Numbered from the stretch's first letter, positions 1 through 8,608 are shown. The stretch: DNA of 64,000 bases from Selenomonas sp. F0473 (GCF_000315545.1 NZ_JH992902.1:593280-657279); one strand, 5' to 3'. The notes: generated by a model not told the origin, from the sequence alone. Made by a program: numbers and translations.

Positions 1-334
1 CCGTTCCGATGCGGAAGATGCGTTCTTCTCCGGACGTCCAGTCCCGACGGAGGCTACGCAGCAAAATCGTGCAGAGGACGATCGCACCGAGAAGATCGAG
101 CGTGATTGCCATGCTCTCAAAGATCTCGCGGTTGACCGCCGAGCGCGTGCCGACACGAACGGCCGTCATAAAGACCGAGAGGAAAAATCCCCATTTGAGG
201 ACGCGGGTAAAGGTGCGGCGAATGCGCTGATCGGGCAGGGGCAGAATGATTGCAAGCAGGATGCCGAGCGGCACGGCAAGCTTTACGCTCTCCTCCAGTG
301 CCGGTACCAATTGTTGTAAAAACGCCTGTAACAT
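1..334 (-). CDS. Integral membrane protein of iron-uptake operon (partial, DUF2318-like)
   Basis: The gene runs off the left edge; 111 residues from the N-terminus are visible, starting with ATG at 332-334 preceded by an AAAGGGAAA ribosome site. The sequence shows an amphipathic start (VPALEESVKLAVPL), a hydrophobic helix, a basic loop (DQRIRRTFTRVLKWG) and two more membrane helices. It is last in the exbB-to-P19 operon. In Campylobacter and similar bacteria, FTR1 and P19 are followed by a DUF2318 membrane protein whose C-terminal part has metal-binding cysteines and histidines. Position and topology fit that family, but the diagnostic C-terminal half lies outside the window, so the family call is an inference. 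Confidence 0.55.
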   Translation of the reverse strand, partial: MLQAFLQQLVPALEESVKLAVPLGILLAIILPLPDQRIRRTFTRVLKWGFFLSVFMTAVRVGTRSAVNREIFESMAITLDLLGAIVLCTILLRSLRRDWTSGEERIFRIGT

Positions 335-354
335 TAGAATTTCCCTTTCCTACT

Positions 355-385
355 AGAAAAGCCGCCGTCCCGGTCGGACGGCAGC
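355..385 (-). terminator. Intra-operon stem-loop with U-run
   Basis: A 10-bp stem (361-370 with 376-385, one G-U pair) with a 5-nt loop is followed on the minus strand by TTTT. It lies between the P19-type gene and the next membrane protein gene, so it would attenuate rather than end the iron operon, or protect the upstream mRNA 3' end. Confidence 0.5.
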
Positions 386-456
386 CATTCTAATACCGGC
401 AGGAACGCGGCGGATACGGAATCCCCGTGCCGCCGCCAACATGTGATCGCCGGAAA

Positions 457-1026
457 TTACCACTTACGCGGCACGTAGTTGAACACCCAGCTCATCTTGA
501 CGGGCTCGGTCCAGAAATGTCCCGGAACGCCCGTCTCGGGATCCGTGTGGAGCATATAGTTCTGACGTGCGGGGCTGTCGATCGAGAACTCGCAGTCATA
601 GGTGCCGGCGCCGAGCATCTTAACGTTCGCGCCGTAGTGCGGGCCGTCGTCCGCGCTCATCGGCATGAATACGCCCTCGAGGCTCTCGCCCGTCTCGCGC
701 TTCGTGAACTTGTAGTGGACCGTCAGATACGGGATCCACTCGCCGACACCGAAGCCGCACTCGTTGCCCTCAGTCGCATGGATATCCGTCTCAATGTGGA
801 TATCCGCCTGATCTGCGGGAAGGCTCATGCCCGCAGGCTCCATCGTGACCGGCTGGAAATAGACGAGCGCAACCTTGAAATGGTTCGTCGTATCCTCAAG
901 CTCGTCGCCGATCGGGAACTCCTCGAACGCGGCTTCGCTGACGCTCGCGTTGATTGCAAACGTCGAGAACGCGATCGCGCCGACGGCAAGCGCCTTCTTG
1001 AGCATGCTGAGACCGGATTTCTTCAT
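457..1026 (-). CDS. P19/Tp34-family periplasmic iron-transport protein
   Basis: A 189-residue secreted protein. A signal peptide ends near ...SVSEA|A (about residue 33). The mature part is a beta-rich P19/Tp34 (FetP/EfeM-like) domain, with conserved features such as ETDIHA, a Met-rich FMPMSADDGPHYG segment and the late YMLHTD and GHFW motifs, which supply Met/His/acidic metal ligands in this family. Family members are periplasmic dimers that bind Cu and Fe and work with FTR1 permeases in ferrous/ferric iron uptake. The gene follows the FTR1 gene by 56 nt with a good AAGGAGG site, so co-transcription and joint function are likely. Confidence 0.88.
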   Translation of the reverse strand: MKKSGLSMLKKALAVGAIAFSTFAINASVSEAAFEEFPIGDELEDTTNHFKVALVYFQPVTMEPAGMSLPADQADIHIETDIHATEGNECGFGVGEWIPYLTVHYKFTKRETGESLEGVFMPMSADDGPHYGANVKMLGAGTYDCEFSIDSPARQNYMLHTDPETGVPGHFWTEPVKMSWVFNYVPRKW

Positions 1027-1082
1027 GGGTAAATCCTCCTTAAAGAAAATGAACTCTTTCCTCTCTATCGAGGAAAATCAAC

Positions 1083-2279
1083 TTATGCCTCCACCGCTGC
1101 GGCAGAGTGTTTTTTATATGATACCACCGCCGCGGCGATAATGACAAGCAAAATCTGCGGAACGATGGTTTCATAGGTGGGGTAAAGGCCAAGCACATCG
1201 ATGCTTGGAATGGGAACTGCCTCGATGACCGAGGTGGAGACGACATCCGCCTCCTGGAGCGCCTTAACGCCGCCGCCGAGGAACGTAACGGCAAGAACGA
1301 ACATGAAGATGCTCGTCACCTTGAAGAACGGCCCGATGGGTATACGCAGCGCGCCGCGCTGCATGAGGAAGAACATGAGGGCAAGTACGGCGCATGCCGC
1401 GACGAAACCTGCCCAGATCATATCGATGTCGCCCGCCGCGTTGTTAAAGAGCGCCTGATAGAAGAGAATGACCTCCGCGCCCTCGCGGTACACGGCGAGA
1501 AACGCGGCAAAGCCGAGCGCACGCGCCTTTCCTGTCGAGAGGCTGAGTTTCACCTTGCTCTCGATATACTTCTTCCAAGCGTTCGCATTGGACTTGCCGC
1601 CCATCCACGCCGATGTCCCGAGAAGGACACAGACGGCAAATAGCGCGGTAAAGCCCTCGATCGCTTCGCGACTCGCGCCCGTCGCGTTCGCGTCGAGCAC
1701 CGAGTTGAAGAGATAGGCGCTGATGAAGCTCATCACAATACCCGCGATCGCCCAGTTATAGACGGCGGAGAGCTCCTTCTCGTGCCCGGCGCGGCCGAGA
1801 TATGCGATGATGCCGAGCAGGACGAGCATCGCTTCAATGCCCTCGCGGAGAAGAATGACAAACGCCTGGAGGAACATCGCCCATCCCCCCGACTGCACGC
1901 CGGAGTTCTCGAGCGTCGTCACCTCCACTTGGATCATATCGAGGAGTTTGTCTCCCTCGGCCTTGACCTCATCCTGCGACGCATTTGCACGGATGACTTT
2001 TTTCAGCGTATAGAATTGATACTCTGTGAGATTTGCGCTCTTGGAAGAGATGCCGCTGCGGACGGCGCTTTCGAGGCCGTCCTTTTCATAAATACCGTAG
2101 TAGATATCGTTGACGGCGTTCTTCGCTCCCTCCGCATCGCCCGATTGGTAGATCGTGTAGACCTTATCGAGCTCGGTGCGGATGTGATCGTGGATCTGCT
2201 GCCAGGTCTGTGCCGCATCCGCGGGCGCAGTGGGCAGAAGCAAGAAGATCGCCGCCAATAGGATAAAGATTTTTTTCAT
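1083..2279 (-). CDS. FTR1-family high-affinity iron permease
   Basis: A 398-residue protein with a signal-like N-terminus (residues 1-22), a helical extracytoplasmic segment (about 23-130) and then a polytopic membrane domain. Two copies of the FTR1 iron-binding motif are visible, REGIE at about 145-149 and REGAE at about 265-269, each inside a membrane helix; an inexact copy, REAIE, sits near 204. In this family these glutamates carry iron across the inner membrane. The extra N-terminal domain is common in bacterial FTR1 proteins of the P19-linked type. The gene lies between tonB-like genes and the P19-type gene, so the locus can couple outer-membrane and inner-membrane iron import. Confidence 0.92.
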   Translation of the reverse strand: MKKIFILLAAIFLLLPTAPADAAQTWQQIHDHIRTELDKVYTIYQSGDAEGAKNAVNDIYYGIYEKDGLESAVRSGISSKSANLTEYQFYTLKKVIRANASQDEVKAEGDKLLDMIQVEVTTLENSGVQSGGWAMFLQAFVILLREGIEAMLVLLGIIAYLGRAGHEKELSAVYNWAIAGIVMSFISAYLFNSVLDANATGASREAIEGFTALFAVCVLLGTSAWMGGKSNANAWKKYIESKVKLSLSTGKARALGFAAFLAVYREGAEVILFYQALFNNAAGDIDMIWAGFVAACAVLALMFFLMQRGALRIPIGPFFKVTSIFMFVLAVTFLGGGVKALQEADVVSTSVIEAVPIPSIDVLGLYPTYETIVPQILLVIIAAAVVSYKKHSAAAVEA

Positions 2280-2289
2280 GATTGCGTGA

Positions 2290-2961
2290 TCAACCTTCTT
2301 TCTTGCTTGTCTGTGCGTCGGGCGGATCGGGCAGATAGCCGAAATAGATCACGCAGGCGGTTCCGCTTGCGACAGCTTTGCCCTCCGCGTCGTGCGCGGG
2401 GGAAAATTTCCATTTTTTTTGCACAAGTTCGGCAGCCGCCGTATCGTATTCCTGATTGCCCGAAGAGACGAGGATTTTTGTCTCCTGCACTTTACCCGTA
2501 TCGTCAAGCGCCGCGGAAACAACCGTCTGGGTTTTAACGTCCGGATATTTTTTTGTCTTCGGTTGGACCTGTTTCACTGCCTCCGCAGGCGCCGCCTTCA
2601 TTTCTTCCCCTTTAGAAAAAGAATACATCTGGCGGACGTTACAGGGCACCGGCTTCCCCGCCGCATCGAGCGCCGGAGCAAAGGTCACGTTTCCGGCATG
2701 AAAATACGCCAGCATATAGGCGTCGAGGAGTGGGTACCCCGAAGATTGAAGAATCTGTGCGGATGCTACCTTTCCCTCCGCGTCAACGTACATATTCACA
2801 TAGACGCGCCCTTCGATGCCTAAGTTATAGAGCGGCGCCCTCTGAACAACCTGCGGTCCCTGCGCAGGTTTATTGTCTTCCTCTGCGGCATTTGCCTGCG
2901 GCATCAAAGCCCCCATACCGAGGAGTACGGTTAATAGAGTCGTTACAATATAGCGTTTCAT
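2290..2961 (-). CDS. Secreted protein with two TonB C-terminal-like domains
   Basis: A 223-residue protein starting at ATG 2959-2961 (GAGGAG site 8 nt upstream; a longer in-frame start is less likely). Residues 1-25 look like a cleavable signal peptide ending ...QANA|A. Two repeats follow, each with the TonB_C pattern (VNMYVDAEGKV...ILQSSGYPLLD and VSAALDDTGKV...ILVSSGNQEYD...WKFSPA). There is no proline-rich spacer and no clear retained membrane anchor, so this is not a classical TonB. It sits between tonB and the FTR1 gene. It may contact TonB-dependent receptors or TonB itself in the periplasm; that role is inferred. Confidence 0.75.
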   Translation of the reverse strand: MKRYIVTTLLTVLLGMGALMPQANAAEEDNKPAQGPQVVQRAPLYNLGIEGRVYVNMYVDAEGKVASAQILQSSGYPLLDAYMLAYFHAGNVTFAPALDAAGKPVPCNVRQMYSFSKGEEMKAAPAEAVKQVQPKTKKYPDVKTQTVVSAALDDTGKVQETKILVSSGNQEYDTAAAELVQKKWKFSPAHDAEGKAVASGTACVIYFGYLPDPPDAQTSKKEG

Positions 2962-2988
2962 AAAACAATCTCCTCGCCGCATCTTTGG

Positions 2989-3642
2989 TTAATGCATCTG
3001 ACGCTTTACCGGCACGTTGAACGCCAGTGTGCACATGATATTGGATTCCATCGGCTCCCCCTTCGTGTCGGTTGCCGGCTGAAATTTCCACTTCGACTGC
3101 ACCAATCCGCGCGCAAAATTATCATAGAGGGTATTGCCCGAGGATACCATAATCTTCGTCGACATGACGCTCCCGTCTTTCCCGACATGTGCGGAGACGG
3201 TAATGCGCCCCTTATAGGGGAGACCGCCTTTCGGCGGCTGCACGGCGAGCAGTATCTTGCCCGGCTGCCCCATCTGCTGCCCGTTGTTAGACGAGTGAAT
3301 AACATTGTCTTTCGGCTCGTCTTTCATCTCCTCTGCTTCTTTGAGGAGTTCCGTCGTCGCTTCTTCAGGCAGCTCTGCTTCAACGACGGCGGGTTCTTCC
3401 GCCGCCTGCTCCGGGGCGGGCGGCGGGGGCGGAGGCGGCGGTTCGGGCTGCTGCTCCTGCTGTTCTTCCTGCGGATCGCCGATATCGTCCGCAATATCGA
3501 CCCACTCCATCGGGTCTTCCTGCGGCGGCGGCTCCATCATCTTGAATATCTGAGGAATGATGAGCGTAAGTACAAGCCACACCACGAGATGGAAAAAGAA
3601 TGCGAGAACAAAGGCAAGCCGCCAATGTGTCCGGTAGTGCAC
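2989..3642 (-). CDS. tonB: TonB energy transducer
   Basis: A 217-residue protein starting with GTG immediately after the exbD stop (GGGAGG site). It shows the textbook TonB order: an N-terminal membrane anchor with a conserved His (about residues 8-34), a Glu/Pro-rich periplasm-spanning segment with a run of eight prolines near 69-76, and a C-terminal TonB domain (about 140-210; GRITVSAHVGKDG, VSSGN, WKFQPATD). It transmits proton-motive force from ExbB/ExbD to TonB-dependent outer-membrane receptors. No receptor gene is in the window. Its presence is direct evidence for an outer membrane in this organism. Confidence 0.95.
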   Translation of the reverse strand: MHYRTHWRLAFVLAFFFHLVVWLVLTLIIPQIFKMMEPPPQEDPMEWVDIADDIGDPQEEQQEQQPEPPPPPPPPAPEQAAEEPAVVEAELPEEATTELLKEAEEMKDEPKDNVIHSSNNGQQMGQPGKILLAVQPPKGGLPYKGRITVSAHVGKDGSVMSTKIMVSSGNTLYDNFARGLVQSKWKFQPATDTKGEPMESNIMCTLAFNVPVKRQMH

Positions 3643-4053
3643 TCAGACCCCTCCCGTCTCCGTGGCGATGGACACATGACGCGTCCCCGCTTCCTTGAGG
3701 ACATCGAACACGGAGACGACATACTGATAGTCCGCTTTCTTGTCTCCGCGCACGACAAAAACCGTGTCGGGATCCGCCTCGAGCTGGGTCTTGACCTTCG
3801 CCGAGAGCTCCCGCGTCGGCTCATCGTCGCGGTCGAAGAGGATCTTTCCGTCCTCCGTCACCGTAATCGAAACGATGTGAGGGCGCGTGTCCTGCTGCGC
3901 GGTCGCCGCCTGCGGGAGGTTCACCTGCACCGTGCTCGTATTCACCATATACATCGTACTCAGCATGAAGAACACGAGCAGGAACAGCATGATGTCGATC
4001 ATCGGGATAATCATGACAAGCGGCTCGCGCACCTCATGAAAATTACGGCGCAT
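3643..4053 (-). CDS. exbD: ExbD/TolR-family biopolymer transport protein
   Basis: A 136-residue protein with a short cytoplasmic N-terminus, one membrane helix carrying the essential Asp (PMIDIMLFLLVFFM, about residues 17-30) and a periplasmic ExbD/TolR domain (residues 45-136). It partners ExbB in the proton-driven motor that energises TonB. The start overlaps the end of exbB by 11 nt and its stop abuts tonB, which indicates translational coupling. The downstream tonB rather than tolA/pal favours ExbD over TolR. Confidence 0.93.
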   Translation of the reverse strand: MRRNFHEVREPLVMIIPMIDIMLFLLVFFMLSTMYMVNTSTVQVNLPQAATAQQDTRPHIVSITVTEDGKILFDRDDEPTRELSAKVKTQLEADPDTVFVVRGDKKADYQYVVSVFDVLKEAGTRHVSIATETGGV

Positions 4054-4669
4054 GACGGCTGCCTCCGTCTATCACGGCAAATCCGGCCTGCAGCGTATTT
4101 ATCGTCTTTTCAAGTAAGGTCAGCATCGTATCCATGCGCTGTGCAAAGTAGGTGTGCACGACAAGGGAGAAGATCGCGACAAAAAGCCCCGTCGCGGTTG
4201 CAATCAGGGCCTCTCCGATGCCGCCCGTAATCGCCATCGGCTGCCCCGCCTGCAGGTTGAAGATGCTGAACGACTGGATCATGCCGGAGATCGTTCCGAG
4301 CAGCCCCATCAGCGGTGCCATCGTAACGATCATCGAAAGATAGTTAAGACGCGCGCGCAGGAGCATCGCCGCCTCACCATAGGCCGCATCCAGCGCCATC
4401 GAAATATTTTCGCCCGCCGCACGCGCATCGAGCGCCGTCTTCACAAGATAGGCGACCATATTGTCCTGTCCCTCAACCGCGGGCGCAAGTTCGTTTATCT
4501 TTTTGGCGCGCAGCGATTTCGAAACGTCTGCCTCGAGAGCCCGCCCTCCCTGCGAAGCACGACGATAAAGCAAGAAACGGTCGATTGCGATCGCCGCAAC
4601 TGTGAGAGAACACAGAAGCAGCAAATACATCATTGGGCCGCCTTTTTCAAAGAACTCTGCGCTGGTCAA
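4043..4669 (-). CDS. exbB: ExbB/MotA/TolQ-family proton channel protein
   Basis: A 208-residue protein with three membrane helices (about 12-30, 110-135 and 155-180) and the family region MAPLMGLLGTISGMIQSF. The preferred start is TTG at 4667-4669, because GGAAGG lies 8 nt upstream; the GTG three codons earlier overlaps that ribosome site. The N-terminus then reads MTSAEFFEKGGPMMY, as in other ExbB proteins. It forms the pentameric proton channel with ExbD. It is the first gene of the iron operon and has a strong promoter upstream. Confidence 0.93.
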   Translation of the reverse strand: MTSAEFFEKGGPMMYLLLLCSLTVAAIAIDRFLLYRRASQGGRALEADVSKSLRAKKINELAPAVEGQDNMVAYLVKTALDARAAGENISMALDAAYGEAAMLLRARLNYLSMIVTMAPLMGLLGTISGMIQSFSIFNLQAGQPMAITGGIGEALIATATGLFVAIFSLVVHTYFAQRMDTMLTLLEKTINTLQAGFAVIDGGSRHAP

Positions 4670-4706
4670 AAAGAACACCTTCCTTGCACCATATACGAAC
4701 GCTCCG

Positions 4707-4791
4707 CATACGTTTAGTATGGATATCGACGATATTAGGATACGGTATCAAAATCAGATTTAAGTATAGTCCCGTGGAGACTGATTGTCAA
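4707..4791 (-). promoter_or_regulatory. exbB operon promoter with three palindromes in the leader
   Basis: On the minus strand TTGACA (4786-4791) and TATACT (4763-4768) are separated by exactly 17 nt, a near-consensus sigma-70 promoter. The expected start of transcription is about 4756, followed by an untranslated leader of about 87 nt with three palindromes: GATAC-n-GTATC (4739-4749), ATATCG-n-CGATAT (4723-4735) and CATAC-n5-GTATG (4707-4721). They could be repressor operators or short RNA hairpins. They do not match the classical Fur box well. Confidence 0.7.
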
Positions 4792-4837
4792 TACAGGTTT
4801 TAATGAAGGACTTATATATGAAGTTCATTCATGTATT

Positions 4838-6022
4838 TTATCGATACGATTCTGCTAGTTTTTGGAAACGCGGCAGCGCGCGGCGAATGAGTTCCGTACC
4901 CACACAATACGCCGCGCGGAAGTAGCCCGGGCATCCGAAGTCCGTCCCCGGCACAAGCAGGAGGTCATAGCCCTTAGCGCGTTCACAGAAGGCATAATCA
5001 TCCGGCTCCAGCGCCTTTGGAAAGAGGTAGAACGCCCCCTGCGGCCGCATGCAGTCGAACCCCGCCGCCGTCAGCCCCTCATAGAGCAGACGCGCGTTCG
5101 TCCGATACGTCGAGAGGTCGGCCGTCAGCCCCGCACAGCGCGCCGCGACAAGCTGCCAAAGCGACGGCGCGTTGACGTGGGTCAGTACGCGCGCCGCGCC
5201 CGCGACTGCCCCATAGACGCGGTCAAAATCCGCGACCGCATCGGGCACCGCAATGTAACCGATGCGCTCTCCGGGTAGAGAGAGCGACTTGCTGTACGAA
5301 TAACAGACGATCGTATTGTCGTAGAAATTTGGAATGCACGGTACAGTCAGCTCACCGTAAACGAGCTCGCGGTAGGGCTCGTCCGCGATGATGAAGATCG
5401 GATGTCCATACGCCTCTTCCTTTGCGCGCAGAAGATGCGCGAGGCGCGTAATCGTCTGTGCACTGTAGACCGCGCCGCTCGGATTATTCGGCGAATTGAC
5501 AATCACCGCCTTGGTCTGCGGCGTGAGCGCATGCTCGAATGCGTCAACGTCAATCTGAAAATCGTCGGTCTTCGCCGGAACGGCGACAAAGCGTCCGCCA
5601 ACCGCCTCCACGAACACGCGGTACTCCGGGAAGAACGGCGCAAATGCGACGAACTCATCCCCCGCCTCGCAAAGCGCCTTGAGCGTAATCGTCACGGAGG
5701 CCGCCGCGCCCGCAGTCATGAAGAGATTTTTCCCCGTGACGCGCATATCGAAACGCTTGGACATATCCGCCGCGATCGTCTCGCGCACCTCCGGTTTCCC
5801 CGGCGCAATCGTATAGCCGTGTACCTCCGGCGGGGCGCTGTGCATCAGAATATCGACCGCCGCATCACGAATAAACTCCGGCGCGGGCACATTCGGATTG
5901 CCGAGGCTGAAATCGAAAACATTCTCTGCGCCGACCTCAGCCGCACGCCGCCGTCCATATTCAAAAATCGCCCGAATCGTAGACTTCTTTGTCCCAAGCC
6001 GGTACATCTCCTCCGAAACCAT
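4838..6022 (-). CDS. Pyridoxal-phosphate-dependent aminotransferase (class I/II, aspartate-type)
   Basis: A 394-residue fold-type I aminotransferase. Visible signatures: the substrate-loop DFSLGNPNVPAP near residue 40, PLP-phosphate-contacting GAAAS near 105, the NSPNNPSG motif near 173, the IIADEPYRE Asp and Tyr near 212, and the Schiff-base lysine in CYSYSKSLSLPGERIGY near 243. Close relatives in Clostridia and Negativicutes are annotated as aspartate aminotransferases, but the amino-acid specificity cannot be read from sequence. It starts at ATG with AAGGAG upstream, and its promoter is embedded in a perfect inverted repeat (see that entry), suggesting dedicated regulation. It appears monocistronic. 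Confidence 0.85.
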   Translation of the reverse strand: MVSEEMYRLGTKKSTIRAIFEYGRRRAAEVGAENVFDFSLGNPNVPAPEFIRDAAVDILMHSAPPEVHGYTIAPGKPEVRETIAADMSKRFDMRVTGKNLFMTAGAAASVTITLKALCEAGDEFVAFAPFFPEYRVFVEAVGGRFVAVPAKTDDFQIDVDAFEHALTPQTKAVIVNSPNNPSGAVYSAQTITRLAHLLRAKEEAYGHPIFIIADEPYRELVYGELTVPCIPNFYDNTIVCYSYSKSLSLPGERIGYIAVPDAVADFDRVYGAVAGAARVLTHVNAPSLWQLVAARCAGLTADLSTYRTNARLLYEGLTAAGFDCMRPQGAFYLFPKALEPDDYAFCERAKGYDLLLVPGTDFGCPGYFRAAYCVGTELIRRALPRFQKLAESYR

Positions 6023-6053
6023 AGCAATACTCCTTCCGCCAAGCGCAATATAA

Positions 6054-6085
6054 AACCGTGCATTATTCTAGCACAATGCACGGTT
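6054..6085 (-). promoter_or_regulatory. Aminotransferase promoter embedded in a perfect 11-bp inverted repeat
   Basis: Arms AACCGTGCATT (6054-6064) and AATGCACGGTT (6075-6085) are perfect complements separated by 10 nt. The gap together with the adjacent arm base carries an extended -10 element on the minus strand (TGC before TAGAAT at 6065-6070), 40-50 nt upstream of the aminotransferase start. This looks like an operator over a promoter. Read as RNA on the minus strand it is also followed by TTATATT, so a terminator for the upstream peptidase gene is an alternative. Confidence 0.5.
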
Positions 6086-6207
6086 ATTTTCTATAATTGT
6101 TATTGATACGGCGTCCTGCGGCAGACAGCTCTTTCATGGAAACGTTGAAAGTCTACGCCGACCGCAGTGAAGGGCGACATGACGCAGCGATGCACCAAAA
6201 TCCTGCG

Positions 6208-7593
6208 TCACCCTTTTAAGAACACATCGTATCCTTTCTTCATTTCATAGATATCCGCCTTGCTCGTCACTTCCCACGGCGCATGCATACTCATGACCGC
6301 AACGCCATTGTCGATGACGTTCATGCCGTAGTTCGCCATGATGTAGGCAATCGTGCCGCCGCCCCCGAGGTCGACGCGCCCGAGTTCGGCGAGCTGATAG
6401 CTGACGCCCGCGTCGTCCATCATGCGGCGCAGTTCGCCGAGATACTCCGCGCTCGCGTCGCTCGAACCGGATTTGCCGCGCGCGCCCGTGAACTTGTTGA
6501 ACACCATGCCGCGGCCGAGGTAGGCGACGTTTTTCTTCTCAAACGCATCGGCATAGAGTCCGTCGTATGCGCTCGACACATCTGAAGAGAGCATCTTTGA
6601 ACGCGCAAGCGTGCGGCGTATGGCGAGATCGCCGTACTGCCCGCACGCCGACAAAACTTCGGCAACCATATTCTCAAAGAACCGCGACTGCATCCCCGTC
6701 GCGCCGACGCTGCCGATCTCCTCCTTATCCACGAGGAGCGTACACGCCGTGCGGCGCGGCTGCGCCGTCTCAAGCATGGCACAGAGCGCGGTATAGGAGC
6801 AGACGCGGTCGTCCTGCCCGTAGCCGAGCACGAGGCTGCGGTCGAAGCCGAGCTCGCGCGCACGCCCCGCGGGGACAAGCGTCAGCTCCGCCGACCGGAA
6901 GTCCTCCGCAGCGATGCCGTAATGTTTCCCCAGCAGATCGAGAATGCCGTCCTTTACGGACTCCTTGTCGTCCTTTTTGAGCGGTACGCTGCCGATGAGG
7001 ATGTCAAGTTTCTCCCCCTCGATGACCTTTGCCGCCTTCTTTTCAAGCTGCTCCTGCGAGAGGTGGATGAGGAGATCGGTCACGCAGAAAACGGGGTCGC
7101 CGTCCTTTTCTCCCAGCACAATCTCAACGACCGTGCCGTCCTTTTTCACAACGACGCCATGCAGCGCCAGGGGAATCGTCACCCACTGGTACTTCTTGAT
7201 GCCGCCGTAATAATGTGTGTCGAAATACGCGAGCCCACCGTCCTCATAGAGCGGGTTCTGTTTGACGTCGAGGCGGCAGGTGTCGATGTGCGCGCCGAGG
7301 ATGTTCATGCCTTCTTCAAGCGGCGCTGTGCCGATATGAAAGAGAACAATCGCCTTTTTCATATTGACGGCGTACACCTTGTCTCCCGCCTTCAGCTTCT
7401 CTCCGCGGGCAATAACGTCCGCGAGATCGCGGTAGCCGCATTTCTTCGCACGACGCACCGCCTCTGCGACGCTCTCGCGCTCCGTCTTACAATCCGAGAG
7501 GAAATCAATGTACCCTTGCGCGAGGCTGTCCACCGCCGCACGGTCCTCGTCCGTATACTTCAGCCACACGGACTGTTCTTTGGTATCGTTCAT
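6208..7593 (-). CDS. M18 family aminopeptidase
   Basis: A 461-residue zinc aminopeptidase of family M18 (aspartyl/lysyl aminopeptidase group), a cytosolic tetrahedral enzyme that removes N-terminal residues from peptides. The metal and catalytic motifs are present in order: GAHIDTCRLD near residue 100, GQDDRVCS near 260, DKEEIGS near 291, SSDVSSAYD near 340 and SMHAPWE near 435. Length is typical. The start is ATG at 7591-7593 with GAAAGG upstream. It lies 43 nt from the dus gene on the same strand. An inverted repeat overlaps its stop codon. Confidence 0.9.
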   Translation of the reverse strand: MNDTKEQSVWLKYTDEDRAAVDSLAQGYIDFLSDCKTERESVAEAVRRAKKCGYRDLADVIARGEKLKAGDKVYAVNMKKAIVLFHIGTAPLEEGMNILGAHIDTCRLDVKQNPLYEDGGLAYFDTHYYGGIKKYQWVTIPLALHGVVVKKDGTVVEIVLGEKDGDPVFCVTDLLIHLSQEQLEKKAAKVIEGEKLDILIGSVPLKKDDKESVKDGILDLLGKHYGIAAEDFRSAELTLVPAGRARELGFDRSLVLGYGQDDRVCSYTALCAMLETAQPRRTACTLLVDKEEIGSVGATGMQSRFFENMVAEVLSACGQYGDLAIRRTLARSKMLSSDVSSAYDGLYADAFEKKNVAYLGRGMVFNKFTGARGKSGSSDASAEYLGELRRMMDDAGVSYQLAELGRVDLGGGGTIAYIMANYGMNVIDNGVAVMSMHAPWEVTSKADIYEMKKGYDVFLKG

Positions 7594-7636
7594 GACAGAA
7601 CCTTTCTATTGTGCCGGAACGCTATATGAAGCGCTC

Positions 7637-8608
7637 CTACATATATCCCGCGTCCTGCAGGATTTGAACAAATTCGTCCCGCGTGCCCGCGCGGTTGAAC
7701 CGCTCGCGCAGCTCCGCGCTGCCCGGCAGGCCGCGCGTGTACCATGCGGCGTGTTTGCGCATCTCGCGGATGCCGATATAATCCCCCTTGTGGGAAATGA
7801 GGAGATCGAGATGCCGCAGGAGAACGGCCGCACGCTGCGCCGGCGTCGGCAGCGGAAGTTCCTCTCCCGTGCGGAGCCAGTGAATGAGCTGCGGAAATAC
7901 CCACGGGTTCCCCTGCGCGCCGCGCCCAATCATGACGCCGTCCGCGCCCGTAATCTCAAGCGCACGTTTGAGGTCTGCGGGGCGGCGGATGTCGCCGCTC
8001 ACAATGACGGGAATCCGCACGGCGCGCTTGACCTCGGCAATGGCGGCATAGTCCACATTGCCGCTGTAGAATTGTTCCCGTGTCCGTCCGTGCACGGCGA
8101 CGGCATCGACGCCCGCCGCCTCCGCAATGCGCGCCATCTCGGAGGCATTGCGCGAAGCGTCGTCCCAGCCGAGCCGCATTTTCACAGTGAAGGGCAGCTT
8201 GGTCGCGCGGCGAATCGCCGTTAATATCTCCGCCGCTTTCTTCGGCTCTCGCATGAGTGCCGAGCCCTCGCTGTTTTTAACGACCTTCGGCGCGGGGCAG
8301 CCCATATTGAAGTCGAGAATGTCCGCCGTGCCAAGTTCCTCGATATACGCAGCCGCCTCGGCGGCCATCGCCGGCGACTTCGCGAAGATCTGCATCGCAA
8401 GCGGACGTTCCGCGGGTTCGGAGCGCAGCATGCGGAGTGTATGCTCGTTGCGGTAATGGATGCCCTGACTGCTCACCATCTCCGCGAAGGCAAGCGGGCA
8501 TCCCATAGAGCGCGCAATGATGCGGTACGCCGTGTCCGTGACGCCTGCCATCGGCGCGAGAAACACGGGATCAGGAAAGATAAAACTGCCGAGTTTCAGC
8601 GGGTTCAC
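7637..8608 (-). CDS. dusB: tRNA-dihydrouridine synthase (DusB-type)
   Basis: A 323-residue FMN-dependent enzyme that reduces uridine to dihydrouridine in tRNA D-loops. The TIM-barrel signatures are APMAGVTD (residues 18-25), the MQIFAKSP strand, the [13 protein letters not shown] loop with the catalytic Cys (about residue 100), MRLGWDD, the [12 protein letters not shown] motif near 168, and the FMN-phosphate SGDIR and [16 protein letters not shown] segments. The start is GTG at 8606-8608, overlapping the coaX stop (GTGA), so the two are translationally coupled. Assignment to DusB within the Dus family is likely for a Firmicute. Confidence 0.9.
   Translation of the reverse strand: MNPLKLGSFIFPDPVFLAPMAGVTDTAYRIIARSMGCPLAFAEMVSSQGIHYRNEHTLRMLRSEPAERPLAMQIFAKSPAMAAEAAAYIEELGTADILDFNMGCPAPKVVKNSEGSALMREPKKAAEILTAIRRATKLPFTVKMRLGWDDASRNASEMARIAEAAGVDAVAVHGRTREQFYSGNVDYAAIAEVKRAVRIPVIVSGDIRRPADLKRALEITGADGVMIGRGAQGNPWVFPQLIHWLRTGEELPLPTPAQRAAVLLRHLDLLISHKGDYIGIREMRKHAAWYTRGLPGSAELRERFNRAGTRDEFVQILQDAGYM

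Noticed and set aside
4763-4791. Fur box at the exbB promoter
   Set aside because: The only similarity is to the TTGACAATCA promoter segment; there is no 7-1-7 or 19-bp Fur palindrome.
6180-6210. Inverted repeat TGACGCAG-n15-CTGCGTCA overlapping the M18 peptidase stop
   Set aside because: It has no U-run on the minus strand, so it was not called a terminator; it may be a chance or mRNA 3'-end structure.
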